A stretch of DNA of 64,000 bases. Origin: Actinopolyspora alba. GTDB taxonomy: Bacteria; Actinomycetota; Actinomycetes; Mycobacteriales; Pseudonocardiaceae. Shown one piece after another: positions 25,994-34,498 of this stretch. The notes under the pieces were generated by a model, which had not been told where the DNA came from, did no database searches, and saw only the letters and a program-made list of their open reading frames with translations. The DNA lies in contig NZ_FOMZ01000006.1 of the NCBI RefSeq assembly GCF_900112765.1, positions 108,580 through 172,579 of the forward strand. Direction: 5' to 3'. Each line of letters starts with the position of its first letter. Positions within the stretch are counted from its first letter, which is position 1. The translations under genes were made by a program, and so were the position numbers.

Positions 25994-26389
25994 ATGGGAG
26001 GTTCTCCGGTGTTTTCCGAAGATCTTCCGGCAGAGGTGCGGGTACTGGACAGTTGGCGCCGTGCGGGGGTGGACTGCGCGGTGGGGGAGCTGCGCGGGTT
26101 GTTCTACGGCTTCGCGCGGTTGGCGGGCCCGTCCAGCGGCTGGAGTCGTTATCGCCCCGGCCGGGTGAGCCGCGGTGGTGGTGAGGCGCTGGCCCCCGAG
26201 AAGCTGGGGGACTGGGTGGTGCTGGAGTTCGGACCGAGTGAGCGATTCTGGTCCCAGGAGGTGCGCGCCCGATTTCTCGGGGGAACCGGCGAACTGTCCG
26301 GGATGGACCGATGGGGGTGGGCCTGGGGACTGAGTCGCATCCACGAGGAGGTCGACGAGTTCGTCGACGCGCAGCTCAGCCGCGGTTAG
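25994..26389 (+). CDS. Hypothetical protein, 131 residues
   Basis: A soluble, Trp- and Gly-rich protein not recognised by name. Visible pieces are VRVLDSWRRAGVDCAVGELRGLFYGFARL, a central KLGDWVVLEFGPSERFW and a C-terminal MDRWGWAWGLSRIHEEVDEFVDAQL. The ATG at 25994 follows GGGGAGGGGTG. It is divergent from murJ; its 3' end overlaps the convergent CAAX protease gene by 14 bases. Confidence 0.7.
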   Translation: MGGSPVFSEDLPAEVRVLDSWRRAGVDCAVGELRGLFYGFARLAGPSSGWSRYRPGRVSRGGGEALAPEKLGDWVVLEFGPSERFWSQEVRARFLGGTGELSGMDRWGWAWGLSRIHEEVDEFVDAQLSRG

Positions 26390-27305
26390 TGCGGTCCGTC
26401 CTCCCCCTAGCCGGGCGATGCCAGCCACGTTCGCATAGCCACACCAGACCGACCACCGCCAGATTGACCGCGGCGAGGATCAGGTAGGACGGTCCACCCG
26501 CACCCACCGATCTTTCGTACGTGGACGTGCCGCCGTCGGCGAACAGCGAATTGAGCAGTGTCACCACGAGGTTGTTGCAGACGTGGAACGCGATCGGTGC
26601 TTCGAGACCTCGGCTGATCACCGCCATCAGGCCCGTACAGACACCGACGACGGTGAAATAACCCAGTAGCCACGGGTCGGCCGATCCGTGGATGAGCGCG
26701 AACACGATGCTCGACCCCACCAGCCCGGTGAGCAGCGCCCGACGTGCTGTGGGCACCCACGACGCGATCGCAGGCAGCATCGTGCCGCGGAAGATGAGTT
26801 CCTCACCGGCGGCCTGTAGCGGGGTGGTCAACACGACGACGAGGAGAAGCGCCACCGTCGTGTTGGTGATCTCGAAGCCGGTCCAGCCGGTGTCGGCCGG
26901 CGCGACGAGCGCCACCAGTGCGACACCCGCGGCGACCAGCAGAGTGGAGCCGCCGGAATACACTTTCCAACGTCGGGAGTCCAGCCGTCGCGACGAGCTC
27001 AGGAGGCTGCGCCAGGGCACCTCGGCGAGCCGTGCCACGAATGAAACGGCCAGCAAGCCTGTCGCCCCTACGCTCAGGTTGTTCGCCAGAAGCGTCAGTG
27101 GCGTCATCTCGTTCGTGAGCGGATCGTCCCTGCCCTCGATCATCGCGGCCGCGTAGTAGAACACGATCTGCAGCAGGACCATCCCCACCGGCAGTACCGA
27201 GACGATCACCAGGGGTTTCCACCGGTTCATCCGGACATGGGCACCGAACGGCCGGGATGTGTCGATCGGCGACGGCGCGGAGGTGTCGAGGGGACGAGTA
27301 GGCAT
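26376..27305 (-). CDS. CPBP family intramembrane glutamic endopeptidase
   Basis: A 309-residue membrane protein of the CAAX protease/bacteriocin-processing (Abi) family. The conserved motifs are all present: EELIFRG (motif 1, paired Glu and Arg), FALIHGSAD (motif 2 His) and AFHVCNN (motif 3 His/Asn). About eight hydrophobic segments. The ATG at 27305 follows CCAGGAG; the open frame continues upstream only by chance. Substrate unknown; relatives process prenylated or secreted peptides. Confidence 0.88.
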   Translation of the reverse strand: MPTRPLDTSAPSPIDTSRPFGAHVRMNRWKPLVIVSVLPVGMVLLQIVFYYAAAMIEGRDDPLTNEMTPLTLLANNLSVGATGLLAVSFVARLAEVPWRSLLSSSRRLDSRRWKVYSGGSTLLVAAGVALVALVAPADTGWTGFEITNTTVALLLVVVLTTPLQAAGEELIFRGTMLPAIASWVPTARRALLTGLVGSSIVFALIHGSADPWLLGYFTVVGVCTGLMAVISRGLEAPIAFHVCNNLVVTLLNSLFADGGTSTYERSVGAGGPSYLILAAVNLAVVGLVWLCERGWHRPARGRTDRTNRG

Positions 27306-27358
27306 CGCGCACTCCTGGGGAGTTCGTGGTCGGCGAGAGGCACGGCGGCGCTTCGAAG

Positions 27359-28075
27359 TCAGTTCGCCGCACCGTCGAGCAGCCAGTGGTATCGCAGGCG
27401 GAGGGCTCGTTCCACGCCGGCTACCGCGGCCGAGGCGCCGAGCGTGAGGTTGAGCCACAGCGGCGGTTGGATCGGGGATTCGAAGCTTCCGAAGCGCTGG
27501 GCTATGGGTGGGATCTGCGAAACCGGTTCGACGATCTGCAGCAGGAGTGGGCAGGCGCCGATCAGGAGCAGGATCAGCGAGAGGAGACCGATACCGCGGC
27601 TGACCACGGGATGTTCCCGGTCCAGGCGTGCGCGGCGTCCTTCCGCCGATCGGGGGTCGGGGAGGAGCTGGCTCTCGGTGCCATCGGTGGTCACGTAGTG
27701 GCAGCGCTTGATCCCGAAACAGCTCATCGCCACCTCGATCGTGCCGCCCTCGACGGGAAACGCGGCGGGGAGCTTCGAGACGGCGTGCTGCCGATCGTCG
27801 AGGTAGAGGTGCGCTTCGACCTCTCCGGAACCCTGGTTCTGCCAGTGCCGTACGTCGACCGCGTAGTCCACTTGGGCCCCTGATGGGCTCGGCAGGCGGA
27901 GTCGGAACAGAGCGCGTCCCGGCAGCTGCCACCAACGGAAGCGTTGCAGTGCTCGACCGTCACCCTCGCGTACACGTCTCGCGGCACGTCGACGTCGCCA
28001 CTCCTCGAACACGAACACCCCTCGAATCCCCTTGGTGGAATACTCCAACACGCCGTGTTGGTTTGCTGAAGTCAC
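27359..28075 (-). CDS. Hypothetical membrane protein under TetR control
   Basis: A protein of up to 238 residues, not recognised. The N-terminal ~150 residues are soluble, basic and probably beta-rich (WQLPGRALFRLRLPSPSGAQVDYAVDVRHW, EAHLYLDDRQHAV), followed by two hydrophobic segments (GIGLLSLILLLIGACPLLLQIV and LWLNLTLGASAAVAGV). The start is uncertain: the GTG at 28075 would place the palindrome at 28045-28061 inside the gene, so a later GTG is possible. Divergent from a TetR gene with 44 bases between starts; the likely regulatory target. Confidence 0.6.
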   Translation of the reverse strand: MTSANQHGVLEYSTKGIRGVFVFEEWRRRRAARRVREGDGRALQRFRWWQLPGRALFRLRLPSPSGAQVDYAVDVRHWQNQGSGEVEAHLYLDDRQHAVSKLPAAFPVEGGTIEVAMSCFGIKRCHYVTTDGTESQLLPDPRSAEGRRARLDREHPVVSRGIGLLSLILLLIGACPLLLQIVEPVSQIPPIAQRFGSFESPIQPPLWLNLTLGASAAVAGVERALRLRYHWLLDGAAN

Positions 28076-28102
28076 GCTAGCACAGCGTACTAGTACAGTG
28101 TG
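28045..28102. promoter_or_regulatory. Two palindromes flanking the TetR-controlled divergent promoter
   Basis: CCAACAC-gcc-GTGTTGG lies at 28045-28061, and the interrupted palindrome CACA-nn-GTACTAGTAC-nn-TGTG at 28081-28102, just before the ribosome site of the TetR gene (start 28120). Both are candidate binding sites for that TetR protein. Sequence symmetry is direct; function is inferred. Confidence 0.6.
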
Positions 28103-28119
28103 TTGGAGGAGGTTGAGCA

Positions 28120-28722
28120 GTGACGGCGGACGAGCAGGACATGAGTTCGAGGGACAGGATCATCGCGGCGGCCGCGGTGATGATCAGCGAGGACGCGGGG
28201 GCACGGCTCAGCGTGCGCGCGGTCGCGGAGCGGGCCGGTGTCAGCACCGGATCGCTCCGCCACCACTTTCCGACGCAGCGTGCGTTGCAGGACGCGGTGC
28301 TCGCACGCGTCTACGACGAGGTGGTCTCGGACGACCGGATCCACGACCGGACCGTCCCAGCCAGGGAACGGCTGATCGACTGCCTGCGGCTCGTGCTGAC
28401 CCCCGCAGTCGGCGAACAGGCGCGGGAGTCCTGGATCACGGTCTTCCGGACTTTCATCGTCCCCGAGCAGACCGATGAGATCCGCGCTGCGTACCTGGGC
28501 ATGGAGCGCGAGGGGCAGCGTCGTGTCGAGTACTGGTTGAGCGTCCTGGTCGAGGAGGGCGCGCTCGCCGAAGGCGACAACACGCGACGCGCCAGATTCC
28601 TCTGCACCGTCCTCAACGGCCTGTCGATCGAGCGGGCGCTCCCGGCCGAGGAGTCGATCCTGCGGTCCGAGGCCGAGACGCTCCACACCGCGGTCGATTG
28701 CGTCCTGAGCTCTCCCGCTTGA
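28120..28722 (+). CDS. TetR family transcriptional regulator
   Basis: A 200-residue regulator with an N-terminal TetR HTH (SRDRIIAAAAVMISEDAGARLSVRAVAERAGVSTGSLRHHFPTQRAL) and a helical TetR_C-type ligand domain. The GTG at 28120 follows GGAGGAGG. It is divergent from a membrane protein gene and likely controls both genes through the palindromes between them. Ligand unknown. Confidence 0.9.
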   Translation: MTADEQDMSSRDRIIAAAAVMISEDAGARLSVRAVAERAGVSTGSLRHHFPTQRALQDAVLARVYDEVVSDDRIHDRTVPARERLIDCLRLVLTPAVGEQARESWITVFRTFIVPEQTDEIRAAYLGMEREGQRRVEYWLSVLVEEGALAEGDNTRRARFLCTVLNGLSIERALPAEESILRSEAETLHTAVDCVLSSPA

Positions 28723-28939
28723 GTACGCCACCAAAGCGATCGGTGGACCGCTCGAACAGGGGCTGAAACCCCCGGTGTGGGCGAGGTCTACAGTCCACCT
28801 TGGTCGAGATGCCGGACGAAGTTCCGCCGTACGTGTTTCGTGGGATGTGGCGACGCCGGCTTGGTCCGGCGGTCGACGATCGGACCGACCGCCGGACACG
28901 AGATCGACGGAGCGCCGGAGTCTCACGTCGCGCCGATCC

Positions 28940-30094
28940 TCACTTCAGCAGCGAGCGAGCCATCACCATGCGCTGGACCTGGTTGGTTCCCTCGTAGATC
29001 TGGGTGATCTTGGCGTCGCGCATCATGCGCTCGACCGGGAAGTCGCGGGTGTAACCGGCTCCACCGAACAGCTGCACCGCGTTGGTGGTGACCTCCATGG
29101 CCACGTCCGAGGCGTAGCACTTCGCCGCGGCGGAGATGAAACCGAGGTTTCCCTCCTCGCGCTCGGCACGTGCCGCCGAGACGTAGATCATGTGGCGAGC
29201 CGCCTCGATCTTCATCGCCATGTCGGCGAGCATGAACTGCACACCCTGGAAGTCGGCGATGGCCTGCCCGAACTGCTTGCGCTCCTTGACGTAGTCCACG
29301 GCGGCGTCGAGTGCTCCCTGCGCGATCCCCAGTGCCTGCGCCCCGATCGTGGGGCGCGTGTGGTCCAGGGTTCGCAGCGCGGTCTTGAAGCCGGTTCCCG
29401 GTTCACCGATGATGCGGTCCTCCGGGATGGTGCAGTCGTTGAAGTGGAGTTCGGCGGTCGGTGACCCCTTGATCCCGAGCTTTTTCTCCTTGCCGCCGAC
29501 CTCGAAGCCCGGGTCGTCGGCGTGGACGACGAAAGCGCTGATCCCGTTCGGGCCCTTGTCCGGGTCGGTGACCGCCATGACCGTGTACCAACTGGACTCC
29601 CCACCGTTGGTGATCCAGCACTTGGTGCCGTTGAGTACCCAGTCGTTGCCGTCCCGGCGTGCCCGCGTCTTCATCGCGGCCGCGTCCGAGCCCGCCTCCC
29701 GCTCGGAAAGCGCGTAGGAGGCGGTGTGCTCACCCGCCGCGATGGAGGGCAGCACCTTGTGCTTGAGGTCCTCGGAGGCCGACAACAGGATCGGCATCGT
29801 GCCGAGCTTGTTCACCGCCGGGATCAGTGAGGAAGAGGCGCAGACCCTGGCCACCTCCTCGATGACGATGCAGGTGGCCACGGAGTCCGCTCCCTGCCCG
29901 CCGTAGGCCTCCGGAACGTGGACCCCGGCGAACCCCGACTTCGACAGCGCGTGGAACGCTTCCCTCGGGTAGCGTTCCTGCTCGTCGCACTCCGCCGCGT
30001 AGGGTGCGATCTCCTTCTCCGAGAGAGAGCGAACAGCCTCCCGGAGCGCTTCGTGCTCTTCGGAGAGCTGGTAGGTGTCGAAGCTCGAATCCAC
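28940..30094 (-). CDS. Acyl-CoA dehydrogenase, FadE25-like
   Basis: A 384-residue FAD enzyme that introduces the alpha-beta double bond of acyl-CoA. The sequence closely follows mycobacterial FadE25: VATCIVIEEVARV, the FAD-binding SYALSEREAGSDAAAMKTRA and WITNGGESSWYTVMAVTDP, GFKTALRTLDHTRPTIGAQA, and the catalytic Glu in QIYEGTNQVQRMVMARSLL near the C-terminus. The GTG at 30094 follows AGGAGGACTCTCTC; the extra upstream open frame lacks homology. Divergent from a TetR gene, with two related 13-bp operator-like elements between them. Confidence 0.93.
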   Translation of the reverse strand: MDSSFDTYQLSEEHEALREAVRSLSEKEIAPYAAECDEQERYPREAFHALSKSGFAGVHVPEAYGGQGADSVATCIVIEEVARVCASSSLIPAVNKLGTMPILLSASEDLKHKVLPSIAAGEHTASYALSEREAGSDAAAMKTRARRDGNDWVLNGTKCWITNGGESSWYTVMAVTDPDKGPNGISAFVVHADDPGFEVGGKEKKLGIKGSPTAELHFNDCTIPEDRIIGEPGTGFKTALRTLDHTRPTIGAQALGIAQGALDAAVDYVKERKQFGQAIADFQGVQFMLADMAMKIEAARHMIYVSAARAEREEGNLGFISAAAKCYASDVAMEVTTNAVQLFGGAGYTRDFPVERMMRDAKITQIYEGTNQVQRMVMARSLLK

Positions 30095-30171
30095 GAGAGA
30101 GTCCTCCTGGTATGTGACACGGCCGTAGCCGGACTTCCTGCTGTTTCTGCCTTGGGAACACACCTGAGATT

Positions 30172-30226
30172 GGCATCGAGTGCCGTGGTGCGGCATGTTA
30201 TCGCGATGCTAGCGGCACTGAGTGCC
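30172..30226. promoter_or_regulatory. Two related 13-bp palindromic elements, candidate TetR operators
   Basis: GGCATCGAGTGCC (30172-30184) and GGCACTGAGTGCC (30214-30226) match at 11 of 13 positions and lie 42 bp apart, four helical turns, between the acyl-CoA dehydrogenase and TetR starts. The second is a perfect palindrome around a central G. Likely sites for the divergent TetR protein. Confidence 0.65.
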
Positions 30227-30257
30227 ATCAGCAATCCTGGCCTGTTACATTCCCGGC

Positions 30258-31010
30258 ATGTCCGAGGGGAACTCCGGTGAGTCCAAGCCGCGCGCCGGCC
30301 GTACGGCGGACGGACGCCGTCAACTGCGTGGTGCGCTGGCCGTGGCCGCGCTCGACCTGTTCGCCGCCAAGGGGTACGAGTCCACCACCGTCGAGGACAT
30401 AGTGGCGGCGGTGGGGGTCGGGCGACGTACGTTTTTCCGGCACTTCCGCTCCAAGGAGGAAGTGGTGTTCCCGGACCACGACGAGCGTCTCGCCGGGGTC
30501 GTACGCGAGCTCGAACAGGCCGGGGAATCCGAGCCGCCGATGGCGGTGGTGTGCCGTACGGCGGAGACGGTGCTGGACATGTATCTGGCCGACCCCGAGG
30601 TTTCGCTGAAGCGTTTCGAACTGACCAGGCAGGTTCCCTCGTTGCGCGACCGCGAGATCGTCAGCATCGATCGCTATCAGCGGGTCTTCGCGCGGTATCT
30701 CCGACAACGGTTCTCGGAGCCGCCCGACGCGGAGCTGCGGGCCGCTGTCACCGCCGCCACGGTCGTGGCCACGCACAACCACGTGTTGCGTCGTTGGCTG
30801 AAGAGCGGGGGAGGGTTCGACGCTCGTGCGGCACTACGGGAAGCGCTGCACGAGGTGACGGCCGAAGACACGCGCGTCTCGTCGCCGGAGTCGGCCGCCG
30901 ACACCGGCGAGGTCGTTGTCGGCGTCGTTCGGACCTCGACATCCGTTCACGCGGTGCGTGAACAAGTCGAACGTGTGCTCCGCGAGATCGGCGAGAACGA
31001 CTCGGACTGA
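30258..31010 (+). CDS. TetR family regulator next to acyl-CoA dehydrogenase
   Basis: A 250-residue regulator. HTH at about residues 20-65 (LRGALAVAALDLFAAKGYESTTVEDIVAAVGVGRRTFFRHFRSKEEVVF). The C-terminal part extends about 40 residues beyond a typical TetR, ending in a helical VHAVREQVERVLREIGEND. The ATG at 30258 is preferred over an upstream in-frame codon because family similarity begins after it. Divergent from the FadE25-like gene, so probably a fatty-acid-responsive repressor; that role is inferred from context. Confidence 0.9.
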   Translation: MSEGNSGESKPRAGRTADGRRQLRGALAVAALDLFAAKGYESTTVEDIVAAVGVGRRTFFRHFRSKEEVVFPDHDERLAGVVRELEQAGESEPPMAVVCRTAETVLDMYLADPEVSLKRFELTRQVPSLRDREIVSIDRYQRVFARYLRQRFSEPPDAELRAAVTAATVVATHNHVLRRWLKSGGGFDARAALREALHEVTAEDTRVSSPESAADTGEVVVGVVRTSTSVHAVREQVERVLREIGENDSD

Positions 31011-31069
31011 GCGAGCCGCTCCGACACTAGACGTGTGCCGTAGTACATTTTCGATAAATTGCATCTGTT

Positions 31070-31095
31070 ATTTCAGTGTTGACCGAAATAAAAAC
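31070..31095 (+). repeat. AT-rich repeat, copy 1, between convergent genes
   Basis: ATTTCAGTGTTGA followed two bases later by GAAATAAAAAC. A second copy at 32683-32708 matches at 23 of 26 positions. TTATTTC (31068-31074) can pair with GAAATAA (31085-31091). It sits between the convergent TetR and acetyltransferase genes in a markedly AT-rich 145-base gap. No T-run follows the stem on either strand. Confidence 0.7.
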
Positions 31096-31155
31096 ACGAC
31101 AAACTGGCCGAACCACGAAGAACAACCAAAAACGCCTCGAACCACAGGAGAGCAA

Positions 31156-31629
31156 CTACAGCTCAAGAGTCATATGGACGCTGTTGGCGCTGGGAGCGTA
31201 GTCCCCGAACGGTTCGCAGATCCGGAATCCGGCGGATTCGTACAACAGGCGAGCGGGAGTGAAGGCCGCGTTGCTCCCGGTCTCCAGGCTTATCCGTGAG
31301 TAGCCGTTCGAGCCTGCCCACTCCACGAGCTGACGCAACATCGTTCGTCCCACACCGCGCCCCCGGGCCGACTCCGCGGTGTGCATCGACTTGAGCTCCA
31401 GGTGGAACGGTTCGATCCGTTTGAGTGCGCCGATGGCCAGCAGCTCGGAGCTGTCGCGCAGGCCGAAGAAGGAGACGTCCTTCGAGTCGAGGCCCGTTTC
31501 GTCGAGCGCATAGCACTCCTCGGCCGGGCTGTGGTCCCGGGTGAACCTCAGATGCCGGCCGAGCAGTTCCCTCGCTTCCGTGGAGTTGGGATCCTCGGCT
31601 CTGATCTCGAGATCGCTCATCAGTGGCAT
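31156..31629 (-). CDS. GNAT family N-acetyltransferase
   Basis: A 157-residue acetyl-CoA-dependent transferase. Core GNAT motif A is ELKSMHTAESARGRGVGRTMLRQLVEW (the RGRGVG pyrophosphate loop), followed by motif B ISLETGSNAAFTPARLLYESAGFRICEPFGDY. Relatives resemble YsnE/PaiA-type small acetyltransferases. The start is either ATG 31629 or ATG 31620; neither has a strong ribosome site. Substrate unknown. Confidence 0.9.
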   Translation of the reverse strand: MPLMSDLEIRAEDPNSTEARELLGRHLRFTRDHSPAEECYALDETGLDSKDVSFFGLRDSSELLAIGALKRIEPFHLELKSMHTAESARGRGVGRTMLRQLVEWAGSNGYSRISLETGSNAAFTPARLLYESAGFRICEPFGDYAPSANSVHMTLEL

Positions 31630-31841
31630 TCTGGCACGCTGTGCTTCCCGGCCCAGGGCGTTTAAGCACGGTTGTTCCGCTCGCTGCGCTCACCTCGTCA
31701 CCGGAATCTGTTGTTGGCACGTTCGGCGTGATCGCGGATGGTGTCGTTCACCTTCGACCAACGCGGTACGGTTTCGTTCGTCGTATGGCACCGGCAGGGC
31801 TCGTGCTCGACGAAAGTCCGCGTAGCGCAAGGAGCGACGGT

Positions 31842-32624
31842 ATGGACACGGCGGTTTTCACGTCTTTCGACGGTGCCGAGATCGCGTATCACACCTGGGA
31901 ACCACGGGTAGCCGCCGAAGGGGTTCCTCCGGTAATGCTGCAGCACGGCTTCGCGGCGAGCACGGAGTCGAACTGGGTGGGGCCCGGTGTGGTCGACGCG
32001 CTGCTCGAGTCCGGTCGGCGGGTGGTCGGTGTCGACGCACGCGGGCACGGTCGTTCACAGAAGAGCGGGGATCCGGCCTTCTTCGGTGAGCGGAACATGT
32101 CCCGTGATCACCAGGCGTTGTTCGATCGGCTGGAGCTGGCCGAGGTCGATCTGGTCGGCTACTCGATGGGTGCGATCGTTTCGCTGCTTACGGCCAGTCG
32201 GGATCGACGCGTTCGTCGTCTCGTCGTGGGTGGGGTCGGTGGGGCTGTCGTCGAGCTCGGCGGGGTCGACACCGGCGCGTTGGATGGTGGTGGGGAACTG
32301 GTTTCGGCGCTGCGTACCGACGATCCCACCAACCTGACCGGGCCGGCCGCGGAGTTCCGCCGGTTCGCCGAGGCCAACGGTGCCGATCTTCCCTCGCTGG
32401 CGGCGCAGGCCGCGGCGGTTCATGACACCCCGATCGAGTTGGACGCGATCACGGCCCCGACCGTGCTGATCGCGGGCACCGAGGACTACTTGGCCCGGAA
32501 TCCCGAACGACTCGTCGAGGCACTTCCACACGCGACCCTGTTCACTCTCGCCGGGGACCATCTCGGTGTGGTGCGTGAGAAAGCTTTCGCCTCGACCATC
32601 ACCAGTTTCCTGGACGTGGGCTGA
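31842..32624 (+). CDS. Alpha/beta hydrolase
   Basis: A 260-residue soluble hydrolase. The oxyanion HG motif is in MLQHGFAAS, the nucleophile Ser in DLVGYSMGAIVS, the acid Asp in LIAGTEDYLARNP, and the base His in LAGDHLGVV, so the triad is complete. The ATG at 31842 follows CAAGGAGCGACGGT; the open frame upstream is not needed by homology. Substrate cannot be told from sequence. Its 3' end faces the second copy of the AT-rich repeat. Confidence 0.9.
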   Translation: MDTAVFTSFDGAEIAYHTWEPRVAAEGVPPVMLQHGFAASTESNWVGPGVVDALLESGRRVVGVDARGHGRSQKSGDPAFFGERNMSRDHQALFDRLELAEVDLVGYSMGAIVSLLTASRDRRVRRLVVGGVGGAVVELGGVDTGALDGGGELVSALRTDDPTNLTGPAAEFRRFAEANGADLPSLAAQAAAVHDTPIELDAITAPTVLIAGTEDYLARNPERLVEALPHATLFTLAGDHLGVVREKAFASTITSFLDVG

Positions 32625-32682
32625 TCACTCGCACTCGAGGGTGCTCTCCGTGGTGCGGTGCAGTATATTTGTTAGTGTTGTC

Positions 32683-32708
32683 ATTTCAGTGTTGAATGAA
32701 ACAAAAAC
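32683..32708 (+). repeat. AT-rich repeat, copy 2, between convergent genes
   Basis: ATTTCAGTGTTGA followed two bases later by GAAACAAAAAC, in a gap between the convergent hydrolase and hypothetical genes. It is homologous to 31070-31095, and the flanks also look related (TAGTACATTT versus CAGTATATTT). Both copies lie between gene 3' ends, suggesting a shared transcript-end or binding function, or a small mobile repeat. Confidence 0.7.
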
Positions 32709-32744
32709 CAAAAAAGCAACAACTACTAAATACGGAATAAATAC

Positions 32745-32990
32745 TCAGTCATAACCGCGAACGAAGTGGGTGTCCTCAAGATCATCGGACTCCCACATGG
32801 TGGTGGTGTCGCTGAAGTGGTAGGCGCTCTGTCTCGGTATCCGTAGTGCTGCCGTCCGCATCGCTTCCTGATCGAGGGGAGTGGTGGTGACGGGGTGCTT
32901 GGCTTCGTTCTGTTCGGAGTGCACGGTGTACTCCTTAGCGGGAGGTGGGTCGTATCCGCCCATCATGCGGCTCTCACGTTGCGTGCGCAT
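32745..32990 (-). CDS. Hypothetical small polar protein
   Basis: An 81-residue polar protein from the ATG at 32990 (an in-frame GTG at 33062 would add 24). It contains MMGGYDPPPAKEYTVHSEQ, a middle rich in Thr and His, and an acidic end WESDDLEDTHFVRGYD. No family recognised, no membrane segment. Codon use is less GC-rich than its neighbours. It is isolated between the hydrolase (convergent) and the lipoate ligase-like gene (divergent). Confidence 0.5.
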   Translation of the reverse strand: MRTQRESRMMGGYDPPPAKEYTVHSEQNEAKHPVTTTPLDQEAMRTAALRIPRQSAYHFSDTTTMWESDDLEDTHFVRGYD

Positions 32991-33152
32991 TCCGATTGGC
33001 GTGTCCTCGAGGTAAACGTACTCGGATTGAGGAACGTCACCGCGATTCGTTCCGCATCTCACAACTTCGCGGCACTCGTGAGGAGTCGTGGCTCGTGCTG
33101 CCTAGAGTTGATTCTGGGACGGATGACGCGGCGCCGGGAGTGAGGTGCACGG

Positions 33153-34202
33153 GTGCACGGTGAGTACAAGGTTCCGGACGGGAAGCTGGTTTCGGCCGAT
33201 GTGGAGGTGGTGGACCAGCGATTGAGTCGGGTGCGGATCAGCGGGGATTTCTTCCTGGAGCCCGACGAGGCGTTGGAAGATCTCAATCGGTCGTTGCGGG
33301 GCGCCTCCGTGAACGCGGACACCGAGACGCTGACCGATCTTGTCCGGCAGGGACTCGATCCCGAGGCACGGTTGGTGGGGTTTACCGTCGAGTCCGTCGC
33401 CGTGGCGGTGCGGCGCGCGGTGACCGGGTCGACGGGGTGGCTCGATCACGAGTGGCGGTTGGTGCGGGAGCCGGCTCGTTCGCCGCTGATGCACATGGCG
33501 TTGGATCAGGTGTTGGCCGAGGAGGTGGCGGCCGGGAACCGGCCTCCCACGTTGCGCTTCTGGGAGTGGGCCGCTCCCTCGGTGATCATCGGCAGTTTCC
33601 AGTCGGTGCGCAATGAGGTGGACATGCCCAGCGCCGAACGGTACGGGGTCGAGGTGGTTCGACGTATCACCGGTGGCGGTGCGATGTTCGTCGAACCGGG
33701 CAACACCGTGACCTACTCGCTGTACGCGCCGAGTTCGCTGGTGGCGGGAATGTCGTTCGCCGCCTCCTATGCCTTTCTCGACGACTGGGTGCTGCAGGTG
33801 TTGCGGGAGTTGGGGCTGAACGTGTGGTATCAGCCGCTCAACGACATCACGTCCGACGGCGGCAAGATCGGTGGTGCGGCGCAGAGGCGGGTAGCGGCGG
33901 GGGCGGTGTTGCATCACGTGACGATGTCCTATGACGTGGATGCGGAGAAGTTGGGACAGGTGCTGCGGGTCGGTGGGGTGAAGCTCTCGGACAAGGGGGT
34001 TGGCAGTGTCGTCAAGCGGGTGGATCCCCTGCGACGGCAGACCGGGTTGGACCGGCAGGTCGTGATCGATCGGCTGGTGGGCGGTTTCGGTGATCGGCAC
34101 GGACTTGTCGAGGACCGCGTCACCGAGGACGAGCAGCGCCGCGCCGAGGAGTTGATCTTCGAGAAGTTCGCCACCGAGGAGTGGTTGCACCGGGTTCCCT
34201 GA
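33153..34202 (+). CDS. Lipoate-protein ligase A family protein with N-terminal accessory domain
   Basis: A 349-residue protein. Residues 1-90 resemble the small accessory domain that follows the catalytic domain in E. coli LplA (YKVPDGKLVSADVEVVDQ..ISGDFFLEPDEALEDLN). Residues ~100-345 are the BPL/LplA catalytic fold, with RRITGGGAMFVEPGN (the RRxxGGGA lipoyl-AMP loop) and the substrate Lys in DGGKIGGAAQRR. The domain order is therefore swapped relative to classical LplA. It probably transfers lipoate or octanoate to E2 or GcvH proteins. The GTG start at 33153 is the first codon that keeps the accessory domain. Confidence 0.88.
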   Translation: MHGEYKVPDGKLVSADVEVVDQRLSRVRISGDFFLEPDEALEDLNRSLRGASVNADTETLTDLVRQGLDPEARLVGFTVESVAVAVRRAVTGSTGWLDHEWRLVREPARSPLMHMALDQVLAEEVAAGNRPPTLRFWEWAAPSVIIGSFQSVRNEVDMPSAERYGVEVVRRITGGGAMFVEPGNTVTYSLYAPSSLVAGMSFAASYAFLDDWVLQVLRELGLNVWYQPLNDITSDGGKIGGAAQRRVAAGAVLHHVTMSYDVDAEKLGQVLRVGGVKLSDKGVGSVVKRVDPLRRQTGLDRQVVIDRLVGGFGDRHGLVEDRVTEDEQRRAEELIFEKFATEEWLHRVP

Positions 34203-34276
34203 GCCGTGGTTTTCCGGGCGGCGGGGGTGGGGCTTGTGCGGTTTCGGGTGGCTTCACTGCCTGGTTCGTCCCGCTT

Positions 34277-34498
34277 TCAGGGCAGTGGGTTGGGCAGGCC
34301 GGGGGTGGTGCGTCGGCGACGTAGCCATACCTTGCGGGTGCCGTCGGAGTACAGCAGCACCCGGGAGAGTTCCCAGCCGGCGAATTCGGCGTGGATGCTG
34401 AGTCTGGTCGCCGCGCTGAGCCGAGAGATCCCGGCGGGTAGGCGCAGCGGTTGGTACTCCCAGTCGGGGTCTGCTCCTGTGGATCCGGTGTCGGTCAA
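34277..34498 (-). CDS. DUF5703 family protein
   Basis: A 73-residue protein matching the DUF5703 pattern: WEYQPLRLPAGISR, LSIHAEFAGWELSRVLLYSDGTRKVWLRRR. It starts with a TTG overlapping the stop of the upstream LppL-like gene (TTGA). In mycobacteria the orthologous gene (Rv2137c) also sits beside lppL, uppP and the phosphatase gene, so synteny supports the call. Function unknown. Confidence 0.85.
   Translation of the reverse strand: MTDTGSTGADPDWEYQPLRLPAGISRLSAATRLSIHAEFAGWELSRVLLYSDGTRKVWLRRRRTTPGLPNPLP

Noticed and set aside
31068..31095. Intrinsic terminator between the TetR and acetyltransferase genes
   Set aside because: The TTATTTC/GAAATAA stem is AU-only apart from one pair, and no T-run follows the stem on either strand.
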